Of a DNA stretch of 64,000 nt, positions 1 to 7,589 are shown in pieces. Position 1 is the stretch's first letter. Every line of letters begins with the position of its first letter. This stretch comes from Isoalcanivorax pacificus W11-5 (GTDB lineage: Bacteria; Pseudomonadota; Gammaproteobacteria; Pseudomonadales; Alcanivoracaceae). Under the pieces are notes generated by a model. That model worked only from the letters and a program-made list of their open reading frames with translations. It searched no databases and was not told where the DNA came from. The DNA is taken from assembly GCF_000299335.2 (NCBI RefSeq), contig NZ_CP004387.1, positions 62,001 through 126,000 of the forward strand, given 5' to 3'. Made by a program: the position numbers and the translations under genes.

Positions 1-1128
1 GAATTCCATCGAGTTGCCGGCTTTCTGCTGCATTTCCAGCAGGCGGCCCATCCACGCCTGGGCGCGGGTGTGTGTGGGGGTGTTGCTGCCGGCTTCCTCG
101 GCCTTGTACAGCCAGTGCGCAGCGATGCCGTTGTTGGCCATCGCTTCCATTTCCTCGGTGCGGATCTGGATTTCCAGCGGAATGCCGCTGCGCGCCTTCA
201 GGGTGGTGTGCAGGCTCTGGTAGCCGTTCGCCTTCGGGATGGCGATGTAATCCTTGAAGCGGCCGGGAATCGGCGTGAAATAATTGTGCACGGCACCGAG
301 CACGCGGTAGCAGGTATCCACCTTGTCGACAATGATGCGGAAGCCGTACACATCCATGATTTCATTGAGCGGCTTGTGCTGCTCTTTCATCTTCATGTAA
401 ATGCTGTACAGGTGCTTCTCGCGGCCGAGGATGCGGGCCGGGATGCCTTCTTCTTCCAGGCAGTGCTCGATGCTGGCTTTCAGTGTGGAGAGAATTTCCT
501 TGCGGTGCCCGCGCGCGGCTTTCACGGCCTTGGAAATCAGGTTGGCGCGCATCGGATAGATGGCGTTGAAACCCAGGTCTTCGTATTCCACCCGCATGTT
601 GTACATGCCCAGCCGGTTGGCGATGGGGGCGTAGATCTCCAGCGTCTCGGTGGCGATGCGCTTGCGCTTCTCCGACGGCATCGAATGCAGTGTGCGCATG
701 TTGTGCAGCCGGTCGGCCAGCTTTACCAGGATCACGCGGATATCGCGGGTCATGGCCAGCATCATTTTGCGCAGGTTTTCGGCCTGCTGCTCGGCCTTGG
801 ATTCGAACTTGATCTGGGCGATCTTCGACACACCGTCCACCAGCTCGGCCACATCCGGGCTGAACAACTCGGCGAGCTGCTCCTTGGTGACGCCGGTGTC
901 CTCGATCACGTCGTGCAGCATGGCGGCCATCAGGCTCTGATGGTCCATGTGCATGTCGGTGAGAATGTTCGCCACGGCCAGCGGGTGGGTGATGTACGGG
1001 TCGCCGGTGCGGCGGTACTGCCCCTCATGCGCCCGCTCGGCAAACTCATAGGCGCGCACGACCTGCGCGATCTGATCGTCGCTCAGGTAACTCTTCAGTC
1101 GTTTGACCAGGTTGTTGACGGTGGGCAA
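1..1128 (-). CDS. spoT: Bifunctional (p)ppGpp synthetase/hydrolase SpoT, partial
   Basis: Makes and degrades the stringent-response alarmone (p)ppGpp in the cytosol. The visible 376 residues cover the N-terminal HD hydrolase domain (THPLAVA, then LHDVIEDTG with the His-Asp pair) and most of the RelA/SpoT synthetase domain (GREKHLYSIY, DVYGFRIIVD, NGYQSLHTTL, EIQIRTEEMEA). The C-terminal TGS/ACT part lies outside the window. An in-frame TGA lies a few codons upstream and no ATG follows it; the first usable start is TTG at 1128 (protein begins MPTVNNLVKRLKSYL). The intact HD and the gmk-rpoZ-spoT order argue for SpoT rather than RelA. It lies downstream of rpoZ on the same strand, probably co-transcribed. 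Confidence 0.95.
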   Translation of the reverse strand, partial: MPTVNNLVKRLKSYLSDDQIAQVVRAYEFAERAHEGQYRRTGDPYITHPLAVANILTDMHMDHQSLMAAMLHDVIEDTGVTKEQLAELFSPDVAELVDGVSKIAQIKFESKAEQQAENLRKMMLAMTRDIRVILVKLADRLHNMRTLHSMPSEKRKRIATETLEIYAPIANRLGMYNMRVEYEDLGFNAIYPMRANLISKAVKAARGHRKEILSTLKASIEHCLEEEGIPARILGREKHLYSIYMKMKEQHKPLNEIMDVYGFRIIVDKVDTCYRVLGAVHNYFTPIPGRFKDYIAIPKANGYQSLHTTLKARSGIPLEIQIRTEEMEAMANNGIAAHWLYKAEEAGSNTPTHTRAQAWMGRLLEMQQKAGNSMEF

Positions 1129-1214
1129 AGGGGCGCCTTTTTTGCTTCAGTGGTGCATCACGGGCTGTAACGGATCGTTACACCCAAGCCTAAGTCTGAA
1201 GCCGGGCTTTGTCT

Positions 1215-1240
1215 ACGGCGCTTTCTGATGAAAGCGCCGT
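1215..1240. other. Perfect hairpin between rpoZ and spoT
   Basis: An 11-bp perfect inverted repeat (1215-1225 and 1230-1240, loop TGAT) lies in the 150-bp gap between rpoZ and spoT. Neither strand has a T-tract after the stem, so it is not a standard terminator. It could attenuate or process the rpoZ-spoT mRNA and so set the spoT level. That role is inference; the stem is seen directly. Confidence 0.5.
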
Positions 1241-1278
1241 GAGTGCTTGATAAAGCGGGGGTTTTGTCGGGAAGGGGC

Positions 1279-1542
1279 TTACTCGCCGAACGACTCGGTC
1301 AGCAGCGCCAGTTCATCGATCTCGCCGCTGCGATCGGACAGGTCGTTGTCGACGGAATCGCGGGTCACATAGCCTTCGGCGATTTCACGCAGGGCAACCA
1401 CGGACGGCTTGTCGTTTTCCCAGGCCACGCGGGGCTCTTTGCCGCCGGTCTGGAGCTGCCGCGCGCGCTTGCTGGCCACCAGCACCAGTTCAAAGCGGTT
1501 GTCGAGTTTTTCCAGGCAATCTTCAACGGTGACGCGGGCCAT
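1279..1542 (-). CDS. rpoZ: RNA polymerase omega subunit
   Basis: Omega subunit, 87 residues, which assists folding and assembly of beta-prime and takes part in ppGpp binding to RNA polymerase. The start [20 protein letters not shown] and the following segment [12 protein letters not shown] are typical of gammaproteobacterial RpoZ, and the length matches the family. The ATG at 1542 follows a GAGG ribosome site. It sits between gmk and spoT on the same strand, the standard order in pseudomonads and relatives, which links guanylate metabolism, polymerase and alarmone genes in one transcription unit. Confidence 0.97.
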   Translation of the reverse strand: MARVTVEDCLEKLDNRFELVLVASKRARQLQTGGKEPRVAWENDKPSVVALREIAEGYVTRDSVDNDLSDRSGEIDELALLTESFGE

Positions 1543-1606
1543 GCTGCTACCTCAGTAAGTGCTTGATGCGGTGCGCACCCGTCTGGCGGGCGCCGGACGG
1601 GCGATT

Positions 1607-2341
<735 letters not shown>

Positions 2342-2418
2342 TCAAAACGGTAGCTGGCTTATCGGCGGCCGGGAGGGGCTTCCTCACACCATGTCATATC
2401 AATGAATCAGAATGGCTG

Positions 2419-2476
2419 CTTTCGATCGGTCGCCCTTTAACTTTCAATTGGTCGACATGCTACCTTTCGATCAGTC
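2419..2476. repeat. Short direct repeat upstream of the ATPase gene
   Basis: A 13-bp word, CTTTCGATCGGTC at 2419-2431, recurs with one change at 2464-2476, 45 bp apart. Similar AGAATG words lie beside both copies. They fall in the 263-bp gap between the gmk start and the ATPase start, where I see nothing else. They may be regulator sites or leftovers of recombination; nothing in the sequence decides which. Confidence 0.35.
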
Positions 2477-2514
2477 AGAATGACCGGGTTTGATGATGCC
2501 ATGAGGGAAGCCGG

Positions 2515-3771
2515 ATGGACGCGCCACTACACCAGCGGTTCCTGATGCCGAACCTGCTGGAGGCCTTGGCTGACACCCCCGTGGTGTTGGTGCACGGACC
2601 CCGCCAAAGCGGCAAGACAACCTTGTGCCGGCAGGTGGCCGAGACGCGGGATTACACTTACCTGAGCTTTGACGATGACCTTCAGAAAGCGGCCGCTCAA
2701 GCGGACCCGGTCGGTTTCGTGGCGGAGCTGCCTGACAGGGTGATTCTGGATGAAGTGCAACGCGTTCCCGAACTGTTCACGTCGCTGAAGGCGGCGGTAG
2801 ACAACCGGCGGACGCCTGGACGTTTCATTCTGACGGGTTCGGCCAACGTATTGCTGGTGCCCAGACTGGGGGATTCGTTGGCCGGCAGGATGGAGATACT
2901 CCGTTTGCATCCGCTGGCGCAGGCAGAGCTGCATGGGTCGGCGGACGGGTTGTTGGTCGCGCTGTTCTCAGGGCGTCTTTCTGCTGGCAACGTGGGGGCG
3001 CGGCAGGGGCAGGCTCTGGCGGAGCGGATTGTCGCAGGAGGCTACCCTGCTGCGCTAATGCGCCAGACCATGAAGCGCCGCGCGGCCTGGTATCGGGACT
3101 ACATCGAAACGCTGGTGCAGCGGGATGTGCGGGACCTGGCACGCATCAATGCCCTGGATGCCCTGCCTCGTCTGCTGCAAATGGCGGCGAGCCAGACCGC
3201 TCGCCTGCTCAACGTGACGGACCTGGCCGCGCCGTTTCAGATGAGCCGCCCGACCATTCGTGATTACATCACCCTGCTTGAACGCGTTTTCCTGCTGGAC
3301 ACCTTGCCGCCCTGGCACAGCAATCAACTGAGCCGCCTGATCAAAACACCGAAACTGCATATCGGTGACACTGGTCTCGCCTGTGCCCTGCTTGGCATGG
3401 ACGGTGTGGCACTGTGGGAAGATCGTGCGTTGTACGGGCAGATGCTTGAATCGTTTGTCTTCCAGGAATTGCGACGACAGGCGAGTTGGTATGAAGCCCC
3501 TGTGAGATTCTTCCATTTCCGCACCAAGGAAAAAGTGGAAGTGGATGTGGTGATGGAATCTGCCGGAAAGCTGGTGGGGGTTGAGGTCAAGGCGGCATCG
3601 ACTGTCACGGCAGGTGATTTCAAGGGGCTGAAAATGTTGCAGAGCACCGTGGGCAAGCGTTTTGCCGTGGGGTGTGTGCTCTACGATGGCGATTCAGTGG
3701 TGCGGTTTGGCGAGGGGTTGTACGCCGTGCCGATCAATTGTCTCTGGGGGAGCGGCTGGCCTGCCTGTTGA
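2515..3771 (+). CDS. AAA+ ATPase with DUF4143 domain
   Basis: A 418-residue AAA_14/DUF4143-type ATPase. The Walker A motif GPRQSGKTTL is at about residues 28-37, Walker B is RVILDEVQR at about 75-83, and a sensor-like ILTGSANV follows. The C-terminal DUF4143 part contains a restriction-fold-like stretch (VEVDVVMES, then VGVEVKA), the usual D-ExK pattern in this family. The ATG at 2515 follows a GAGGGAAG ribosome site. The family is common as stand-alone genes near mobile DNA and its biological role is not settled. The neighbour, a periplasmic thioredoxin, is convergent and gives no functional hint. The gene is intact and sits between gmk and the displaced yicC tail. Confidence 0.85.
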   Translation: MDAPLHQRFLMPNLLEALADTPVVLVHGPRQSGKTTLCRQVAETRDYTYLSFDDDLQKAAAQADPVGFVAELPDRVILDEVQRVPELFTSLKAAVDNRRTPGRFILTGSANVLLVPRLGDSLAGRMEILRLHPLAQAELHGSADGLLVALFSGRLSAGNVGARQGQALAERIVAGGYPAALMRQTMKRRAAWYRDYIETLVQRDVRDLARINALDALPRLLQMAASQTARLLNVTDLAAPFQMSRPTIRDYITLLERVFLLDTLPPWHSNQLSRLIKTPKLHIGDTGLACALLGMDGVALWEDRALYGQMLESFVFQELRRQASWYEAPVRFFHFRTKEKVEVDVVMESAGKLVGVEVKAASTVTAGDFKGLKMLQSTVGKRFAVGCVLYDGDSVVRFGEGLYAVPINCLWGSGWPAC

Positions 3772-3886
3772 GAGGTATGTGTGTTGTGTTGAAGTGCGGC
3801 TGACTTTCCTGTTTCTGATAATTGTCCCGGGGAGTTATTCAGAGGTTCCCTGGGTTGATACCCGCCAATATGAGGCTGCCGGGGGA

Positions 3887-4798
3887 TCAGTATGCCAGTT
3901 GCTCTATCACGGTATCGCTATTGCTGAAATCCGTAATTCTGGCCTGAACCTCCCCGTCCTTCACCCGGATCAGGGTGGGAATGCTTCTGACCTGGAACGC
4001 AGTGAACAAGGCTCCGCCGGTATCCACCTGGAAGGGCATCTCAAGGTCATACAGCTGCGTGAAATCCGCCAGGGCCTGCTCGTCGGTCCAAAGGTGATTG
4101 ACCACCCCTTGCCAGTGCTTGTCGTCGAGCCGTGCGTGCAGGTCATTCAATCCGCTCTGCACCTGCGCGCAGGCTTGTGACATTTCGGGCCTGGAATCCT
4201 TCAGGTACCAGTCGCACCAGGTGGCTGTAAAAAACAAAAGGTGCTCGCCCTTCATCCAGGGTTCGAGCAATGCCTGTTGCTGCGTTTCGGTAAGCGCCTC
4301 GGTGCCGGCGCTTTCGAGTTGTTGGCCCTGTGCCAGCATACTGATGAAACGGTCAAGCCTGTCATCGGATTCGTGGGTGGTATAGACGACGTTGCCAGCG
4401 GTGTTGATGAGTACGGAGTAGGGCGTGCCCACCAGGCCCAGGGCCTGCGCGAGCTGGCCTTTTTCATCCAGCCATACCGGCATGCTCAGATCATATTGTT
4501 CAATAACGCCTTCAATATGGGGGCGTTGTTCATTGATATTGATATTGACCGCGACGATATTCATCCGGTCGGCATACGTCTGGTGCAGTGCCTCAAAATG
4601 AGCCATCTGCTCCATACAGGGTTTGCACCAGGTGGCCCAGAACTTGAGATAAGTGGGCTTGTCGTCTTCCAGGCCAGCAATGCTGACGGCCTTCCCGGTT
4701 GTGAACTCGCTCAACGGGATATCGTCGAAGCGTGCCTCGCCAGCATGGGCCGGCAGGTTCAGACATAGTATCAATACTAACCACCCGTACTTGAACAT
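3887..4798 (-). CDS. Periplasmic two-domain thioredoxin (TlpA/ResA-like)
   Basis: A 303-residue exported protein likely to act in periplasmic thiol-disulfide exchange. Residues 1-19 form a signal peptide (hydrophobic WLVLILCLNLP, cleavage after AHA). The first domain is TlpA-like with the redox motif WCKPC (Cys58, Cys61) and a GTPYSVL cis-proline loop near residue 125. A second thioredoxin-like segment has TATWCDWY (Cys195) and a later Cys210 but no CxxC, so it is unlikely to act as a normal oxidoreductase; it ends with a RSIPTLI cis-proline loop. The gene begins about 45 bp from the displaced yicC tail, and the order yicC, this gene, ATPase, gmk may have preceded the island. The partner protein is unknown. 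Confidence 0.8.
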   Translation of the reverse strand: MFKYGWLVLILCLNLPAHAGEARFDDIPLSEFTTGKAVSIAGLEDDKPTYLKFWATWCKPCMEQMAHFEALHQTYADRMNIVAVNININEQRPHIEGVIEQYDLSMPVWLDEKGQLAQALGLVGTPYSVLINTAGNVVYTTHESDDRLDRFISMLAQGQQLESAGTEALTETQQQALLEPWMKGEHLLFFTATWCDWYLKDSRPEMSQACAQVQSGLNDLHARLDDKHWQGVVNHLWTDEQALADFTQLYDLEMPFQVDTGGALFTAFQVRSIPTLIRVKDGEVQARITDFSNSDTVIEQLAY

Positions 4799-4844
4799 GC
4801 TGACCTCTCAGAGTTGGGGATTGTTCCGCCGGCGATGCGAAGGT

Positions 4845-4866
4845 TACTCAATATTCTGAATTTGTT
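4845..4866 (-). repeat. Island attachment site (att), distal copy: displaced yicC 3' tail
   Basis: These 22 bases match 17529-17550 at 19 of 22 positions, including an uninterrupted ATATTCTGAAT core. Read on the minus strand with one more base, they encode Q-I-Q-N-I-E-stop (stop TAA at 4844-4846), exactly the C-terminus of YicC with only synonymous differences. The simplest reading is that this is the original chromosomal tail of yicC, pushed away when the island inserted and replaced by an island-borne tail. Confidence 0.8.
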
Positions 4867-4936
4867 TGTTGGTTAAAAGTTTAAAATACTTGGAAATCAA
4901 TTGGTTGAAGGTGTTTTTGTGTGGCGGTTTTTGCTT

Positions 4937-4957
4937 TGCCCACCATGCTGCCCACCA
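4937..4957 (+). repeat. TGCCCACCA tandem sites inside the distal island end
   Basis: Two copies of TGCCCACCA (4937-4945 and 4949-4957) lie 12 bp apart about 70 bp inside the distal attachment site. The same nine-mer recurs several times between the integrase start and yicC at the other end. Their presence at both ends suggests arm-type binding sites for the integrase. About 145 bp follow in which I see nothing before the small ORF. Confidence 0.6.
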
Positions 4958-5101
4958 CTTTTAAGCCCTTGATTTAGCTTAATGAGCAAATACGCGGGGC
5001 CTTTTGGAGGAGGGGGCTTGCTGAAAATTCAGGGTCCATGTTGCCCGGTTTTCAGGTCGTGACGATAGGTTTTCTGGTGAACATACTCACTGGAGAGCAA
5101 G

Positions 5102-5266
5102 ATGACAATTTGTTGGCGTTATCTGGATGGATGGCTGGTAGCTACTAATGAAGAAGGGGCGGTGCTGAGGACCTGGAAGGCGGATTCTTCATTGGGCCCG
5201 GCATTGGCTTTATTACTGAATGAGGCTCCAGGGCTCTCACGTTTGTTAGTGAAGGGGTTTGGCTAA
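5102..5266 (+). CDS. Hypothetical small protein, 54 residues
   Basis: An ATG with a good ribosome site (GGAGAG, 5 nt spacing) opens a 54-residue frame beginning MTICWRYLDGWLVATNEEG and ending LLVKGFG. It has one Cys and three Trp, a short hydrophobic patch (LGPALALLL) and no clear signal peptide. I do not recognise the family. It lies at the entry of the island, upstream of and co-oriented with hipB. The ribosome site is the main evidence that it is real. In this position it could be a small recombination-directionality or regulatory protein, but nothing in the residues shows that. Confidence 0.45.
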   Translation: MTICWRYLDGWLVATNEEGAVLRTWKADSSLGPALALLLNEAPGLSRLLVKGFG

Positions 5267-5351
5267 GATTGCTGGCGAAGGAGTTGTTGCTAAAGGCAGA
5301 ACGATTCCTGGTCTTTGGTGCACGGCCTGTCGGTAATGGGCATTATCGTGT

Positions 5352-5389
5352 CTATTTTGTTCATTTGATGCGATAATTGGACAAAATAG
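5352..5389. promoter_or_regulatory. Inverted-repeat operator upstream of hipB
   Basis: Arms CTATTTTGT (5352-5360) and ACAAAATAG (5381-5389) form a perfect 9-bp inverted repeat with 20 bp between, ending 18 bp before the hipB start. HipB-type antitoxins bind palindromes over their own promoter, so this is the likely autoregulatory operator. Confidence 0.6.
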
Positions 5390-5407
5390 TATCCATATAG
5401 GTGTGAT

Positions 5408-5695
5408 ATGGTCGCCCTACTTGACGATGCCGATGTTCAACAGGCCTTTGCTACCCATCTGCGGCGTTTGCGCAAGCAGGCCAAGCTGTCTCGCGATGCG
5501 CTAGCTGCGCGTAGCGGGGTGCCGGCATCCACCATCAAGAAATTCGAGCTCACCGGCCAAATCTCGTTCCGGCAGTTGCTGTTGCTCTGGCAGAGCCTGG
5601 ATGATCTGCGTCGCCTGTACGCGCTAACCCGTCACTCCTCTGACCAAACCGAGATGCCATCCAGTATCGATGAGGTATTGAGCGATGACCTTTAA
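5408..5695 (+). CDS. hipB: HipB-like XRE-family antitoxin/regulator
   Basis: A 95-residue DNA-binding protein. An XRE helix-turn-helix spans about residues 10-65 (THLRRLRKQAKLSRDALAAR, then SGVPASTIKKFE). Its stop overlaps the start of the hipA-like frame, the usual coupled antitoxin-toxin arrangement, and a palindromic operator lies just upstream. In HipBA systems HipB represses the operon and neutralises the HipA kinase. Here the partner is cut by an insertion sequence, so HipB probably survives as an orphan repressor. The XRE family is clear; the HipB name rests on the downstream gene. Confidence 0.8.
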   Translation: MVALLDDADVQQAFATHLRRLRKQAKLSRDALAARSGVPASTIKKFELTGQISFRQLLLLWQSLDDLRRLYALTRHSSDQTEMPSSIDEVLSDDL

Positions 5696-6333
5696 ACCGG
5701 TTCGCAAGCTGACGGTGACCCGGACGCTGACAACGGGGCAGGCGGTGATGGTGGGCGTGCTGGCGCAGAACCGGCAGGGCGTCTTCTTTCAGTACGATGC
5801 CGATTATCTGGGGCGATATGGCAACCTCTCGCCCTTTGGCCTAAAGGCAACCACGGAGCTGCAGCTTGCTCCCAAAAGGCCGCACTCGGGCCTGCATGGC
5901 CTGTTCGGCGACAGTCTGCCGGATGGCTGGGGGGTGCTGCTGCAAGATCGCGTATTCCGGCAGCATGGCATTCTCCCGGCCCAGATTACCGCCATGGATC
6001 GTTTGGCGTTCGTTGGGGCTTCCGGGATGGGGGGGCTGTCATTCTCGCCGACCTCGGAATACCCGCTTGCCTCAACCGGCGACATCGAGCTAGCGACGCT
6101 AGGCATGGAGGCGCAGGCGTTTTTTGACGGTCAGACGGAAGAGGTGCTGGCGGATCTGGTAGCGGCGGGCAGTTCCGGTGGTGCCAGGCCTAAGGCGCAG
6201 CTCTACATCTCCCCGGATGAGCCAGATCACTGCCGCACGGTGGCGAGGCCAGGCGATGAGGCCTGGCTGGTCAAGTTTACCTCCCGGAATCTGCCCCTCG
6301 CCCATGAAGAAGGGCTCTGTGAAGCGGTCTATC
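5685..6333 (+). pseudogene. hipA: hipA-like kinase toxin, 3' part lost at an IS3 insertion
   Basis: The first 216 codons are HipA-like. They include the N-terminal subdomain (GLFGDSLPDGWG), the kinase-lobe loop GSSGGARPKA near residues 164-173, and the strand EAWLVKF. IS3 begins at 6334 and the frame runs on into it as a junk tail to 6404. A full HipA is about 410-440 residues, so the catalytic half with the Asp and metal-binding residues is gone. The missing half is not found on the far side of IS3, where ISL3 DNA follows instead. It was therefore deleted rather than merely split. The protein can no longer be an active kinase. Confidence 0.85.
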
Positions 6334-6373
6334 TGAACCTGTCCCGCGAAAACGTACGCCAAGAAGCCGTGAA

Positions 6374-7240
6374 TCAAGCTGCGTGTTTCAGTCTGCTTGC
6401 ATAGTCATTGGGTGACACGTATCCGAGGGCTGAGTGCAACCTTGTGGGGTTGTAAAAGCCGTGGATGTAGCTGGCAATAGCGTTATGTGCCTCCGCTTTG
6501 CTGGCATACGCGCCCGTGACTTCCTCGTTTTTGAGCGTCGCGAAGAAGCTCTCAGCCACGGCGTTATCCCAGCAATTACCTTTGCGACTCATGCTCGGCA
6601 CGAAGCCCAGCGCAGCGATCATCGCACGGAAGTCACCGCTCGCATATTGGCTGCCACGATCGGAGTGGAACAGCACGCCCTCACCGACCGGCGAAGCGGT
6701 CCAGGCATTGAGGAATGCCTGCTGCACCAAGTCGTCAGGCATGCGCTCGGACAGGCTGTAGCCGAGCACCTGCCGGGTTTGCAGGCTGAGTACCACAGCC
6801 AGATACAGCCAACCCTCCCTGGTGGGAATGTAGGTAATATCTCCCACCCAGGCCGGCACAGGACTGTCTACGGCGAACTGGCGATCCAGCAGGTTCTGAG
6901 CCACCTGCCGCCTGTGCTGGCTATCGGTAGTGCGGGGCTTGAAGCCGCCCTTCACCTTGCCCTGAAGCGCCTCCTCGCGCATCAGGCGGGCAACACGCTT
7001 GTGGCCGACAACATGAGCACGGGCTCGCAACGCCCTGACCAGACGTGGACGGCCGTAGGTCCGGCGGCTGACCGCATGGATGGCATGAAGGTCCGCCCGA
7101 AGCATCGCGTCTGAATCCCGGCGCGGTGCTGACTGCCGACGCAGGTAGTCATAGAAACCGGACACCGAGACTGCCAGCACTCGGCATAGCAACCTGACCG
7201 GAAACAGAGCCCGTTCACGAGCGACGAAGGCGTATTTCAC
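6374..7240 (-). CDS. IS3 transposase OrfB (DDE catalytic domain)
   Basis: 288 residues, the catalytic part of the IS3 transposase. An HTH_21 segment (YGRPRLVRALRA) precedes the rve integrase core, whose DDE residues are visible in WVGDITYIPTREGW, FHSDRGSQYAS and NAVAESFFATLKNEE. It starts at GTG 7240, overlapping the orfA stop by one GTGA, in the minus-one frame relative to OrfA. It is normally made as an OrfAB fusion by frameshifting. The frame is intact, so the element could be active. Confidence 0.95.
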   Translation of the reverse strand: MKYAFVARERALFPVRLLCRVLAVSVSGFYDYLRRQSAPRRDSDAMLRADLHAIHAVSRRTYGRPRLVRALRARAHVVGHKRVARLMREEALQGKVKGGFKPRTTDSQHRRQVAQNLLDRQFAVDSPVPAWVGDITYIPTREGWLYLAVVLSLQTRQVLGYSLSERMPDDLVQQAFLNAWTASPVGEGVLFHSDRGSQYASGDFRAMIAALGFVPSMSRKGNCWDNAVAESFFATLKNEEVTGAYASKAEAHNAIASYIHGFYNPTRLHSALGYVSPNDYASRLKHAA

Positions 7241-7530
7241 TTGGACTCCTTGGCGAAGAACGCCGTCGCTTTTTTTAAGATTTCACGCTCGATCTTGAGC
7301 GTGGCATTCTCGGCTCGGAGCCGCTCCAGCTCACTTTCCAGGTCGCTAACCGGTGCACGCGAGGGTGAGCTCACGGGCCGCTCGGCCCGTGATGCATCCA
7401 GCCAGTTGGCCAGTGTTTTGACGGATATATCCAGCTGTCGTGCCGCTTGAGCACGACCGATTGAGCCGGCCAGCGTGACCGCCTGAGCCTTGAAATCGTC
7501 TGTGTAGCGACGACGGGGTATACGTTGCAT
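7237..7530 (-). CDS. IS3 transposase OrfA (helix-turn-helix)
   Basis: 97 residues beginning MQRIPRRRYTDDFKAQAV. An HTH_8-type helix-turn-helix (GRAQAARQLDISVKTLANW) occupies about residues 24-42. A leucine-zipper-like coiled coil follows (LESELERLRAENATLKIERE), ending in ILKKATAFFAKESK. OrfA binds the element ends and, alone, acts as a regulator; fused to OrfB it forms the transposase. The slippery A-run lies in the ILKKA codons near the C-terminus. Confidence 0.93.
   Translation of the reverse strand: MQRIPRRRYTDDFKAQAVTLAGSIGRAQAARQLDISVKTLANWLDASRAERPVSSPSRAPVSDLESELERLRAENATLKIEREILKKATAFFAKESK
7269..7276 (-). other. Programmed -1 frameshift site of IS3
   Basis: On the minus strand seven A followed by G (A-AAA-AAG) lies near the 3' end of orfA, about 30 nt before its stop. 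OrfB is in the minus-one frame. This is the classical slippery heptamer used by IS3-family elements to make the OrfAB fusion. Confidence 0.8.
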
Positions 7531-7589
7531 GAGAACCTCCAGGTGCGATGAGAATATCGCTTCCTGGCGTCCGTTTCAGCGGGGCAGGT

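Noticed and set aside
70-1170. Long plus-strand open frame of 366 codons
   Set aside because: It is the antisense shadow of spoT; its His/Val/Gly-rich translation is typical of a GC-rich gene read backward.
1215-1240. Terminator between rpoZ and spoT
   Set aside because: The stem is perfect but no T-tract follows on either strand; kept only as a hairpin.
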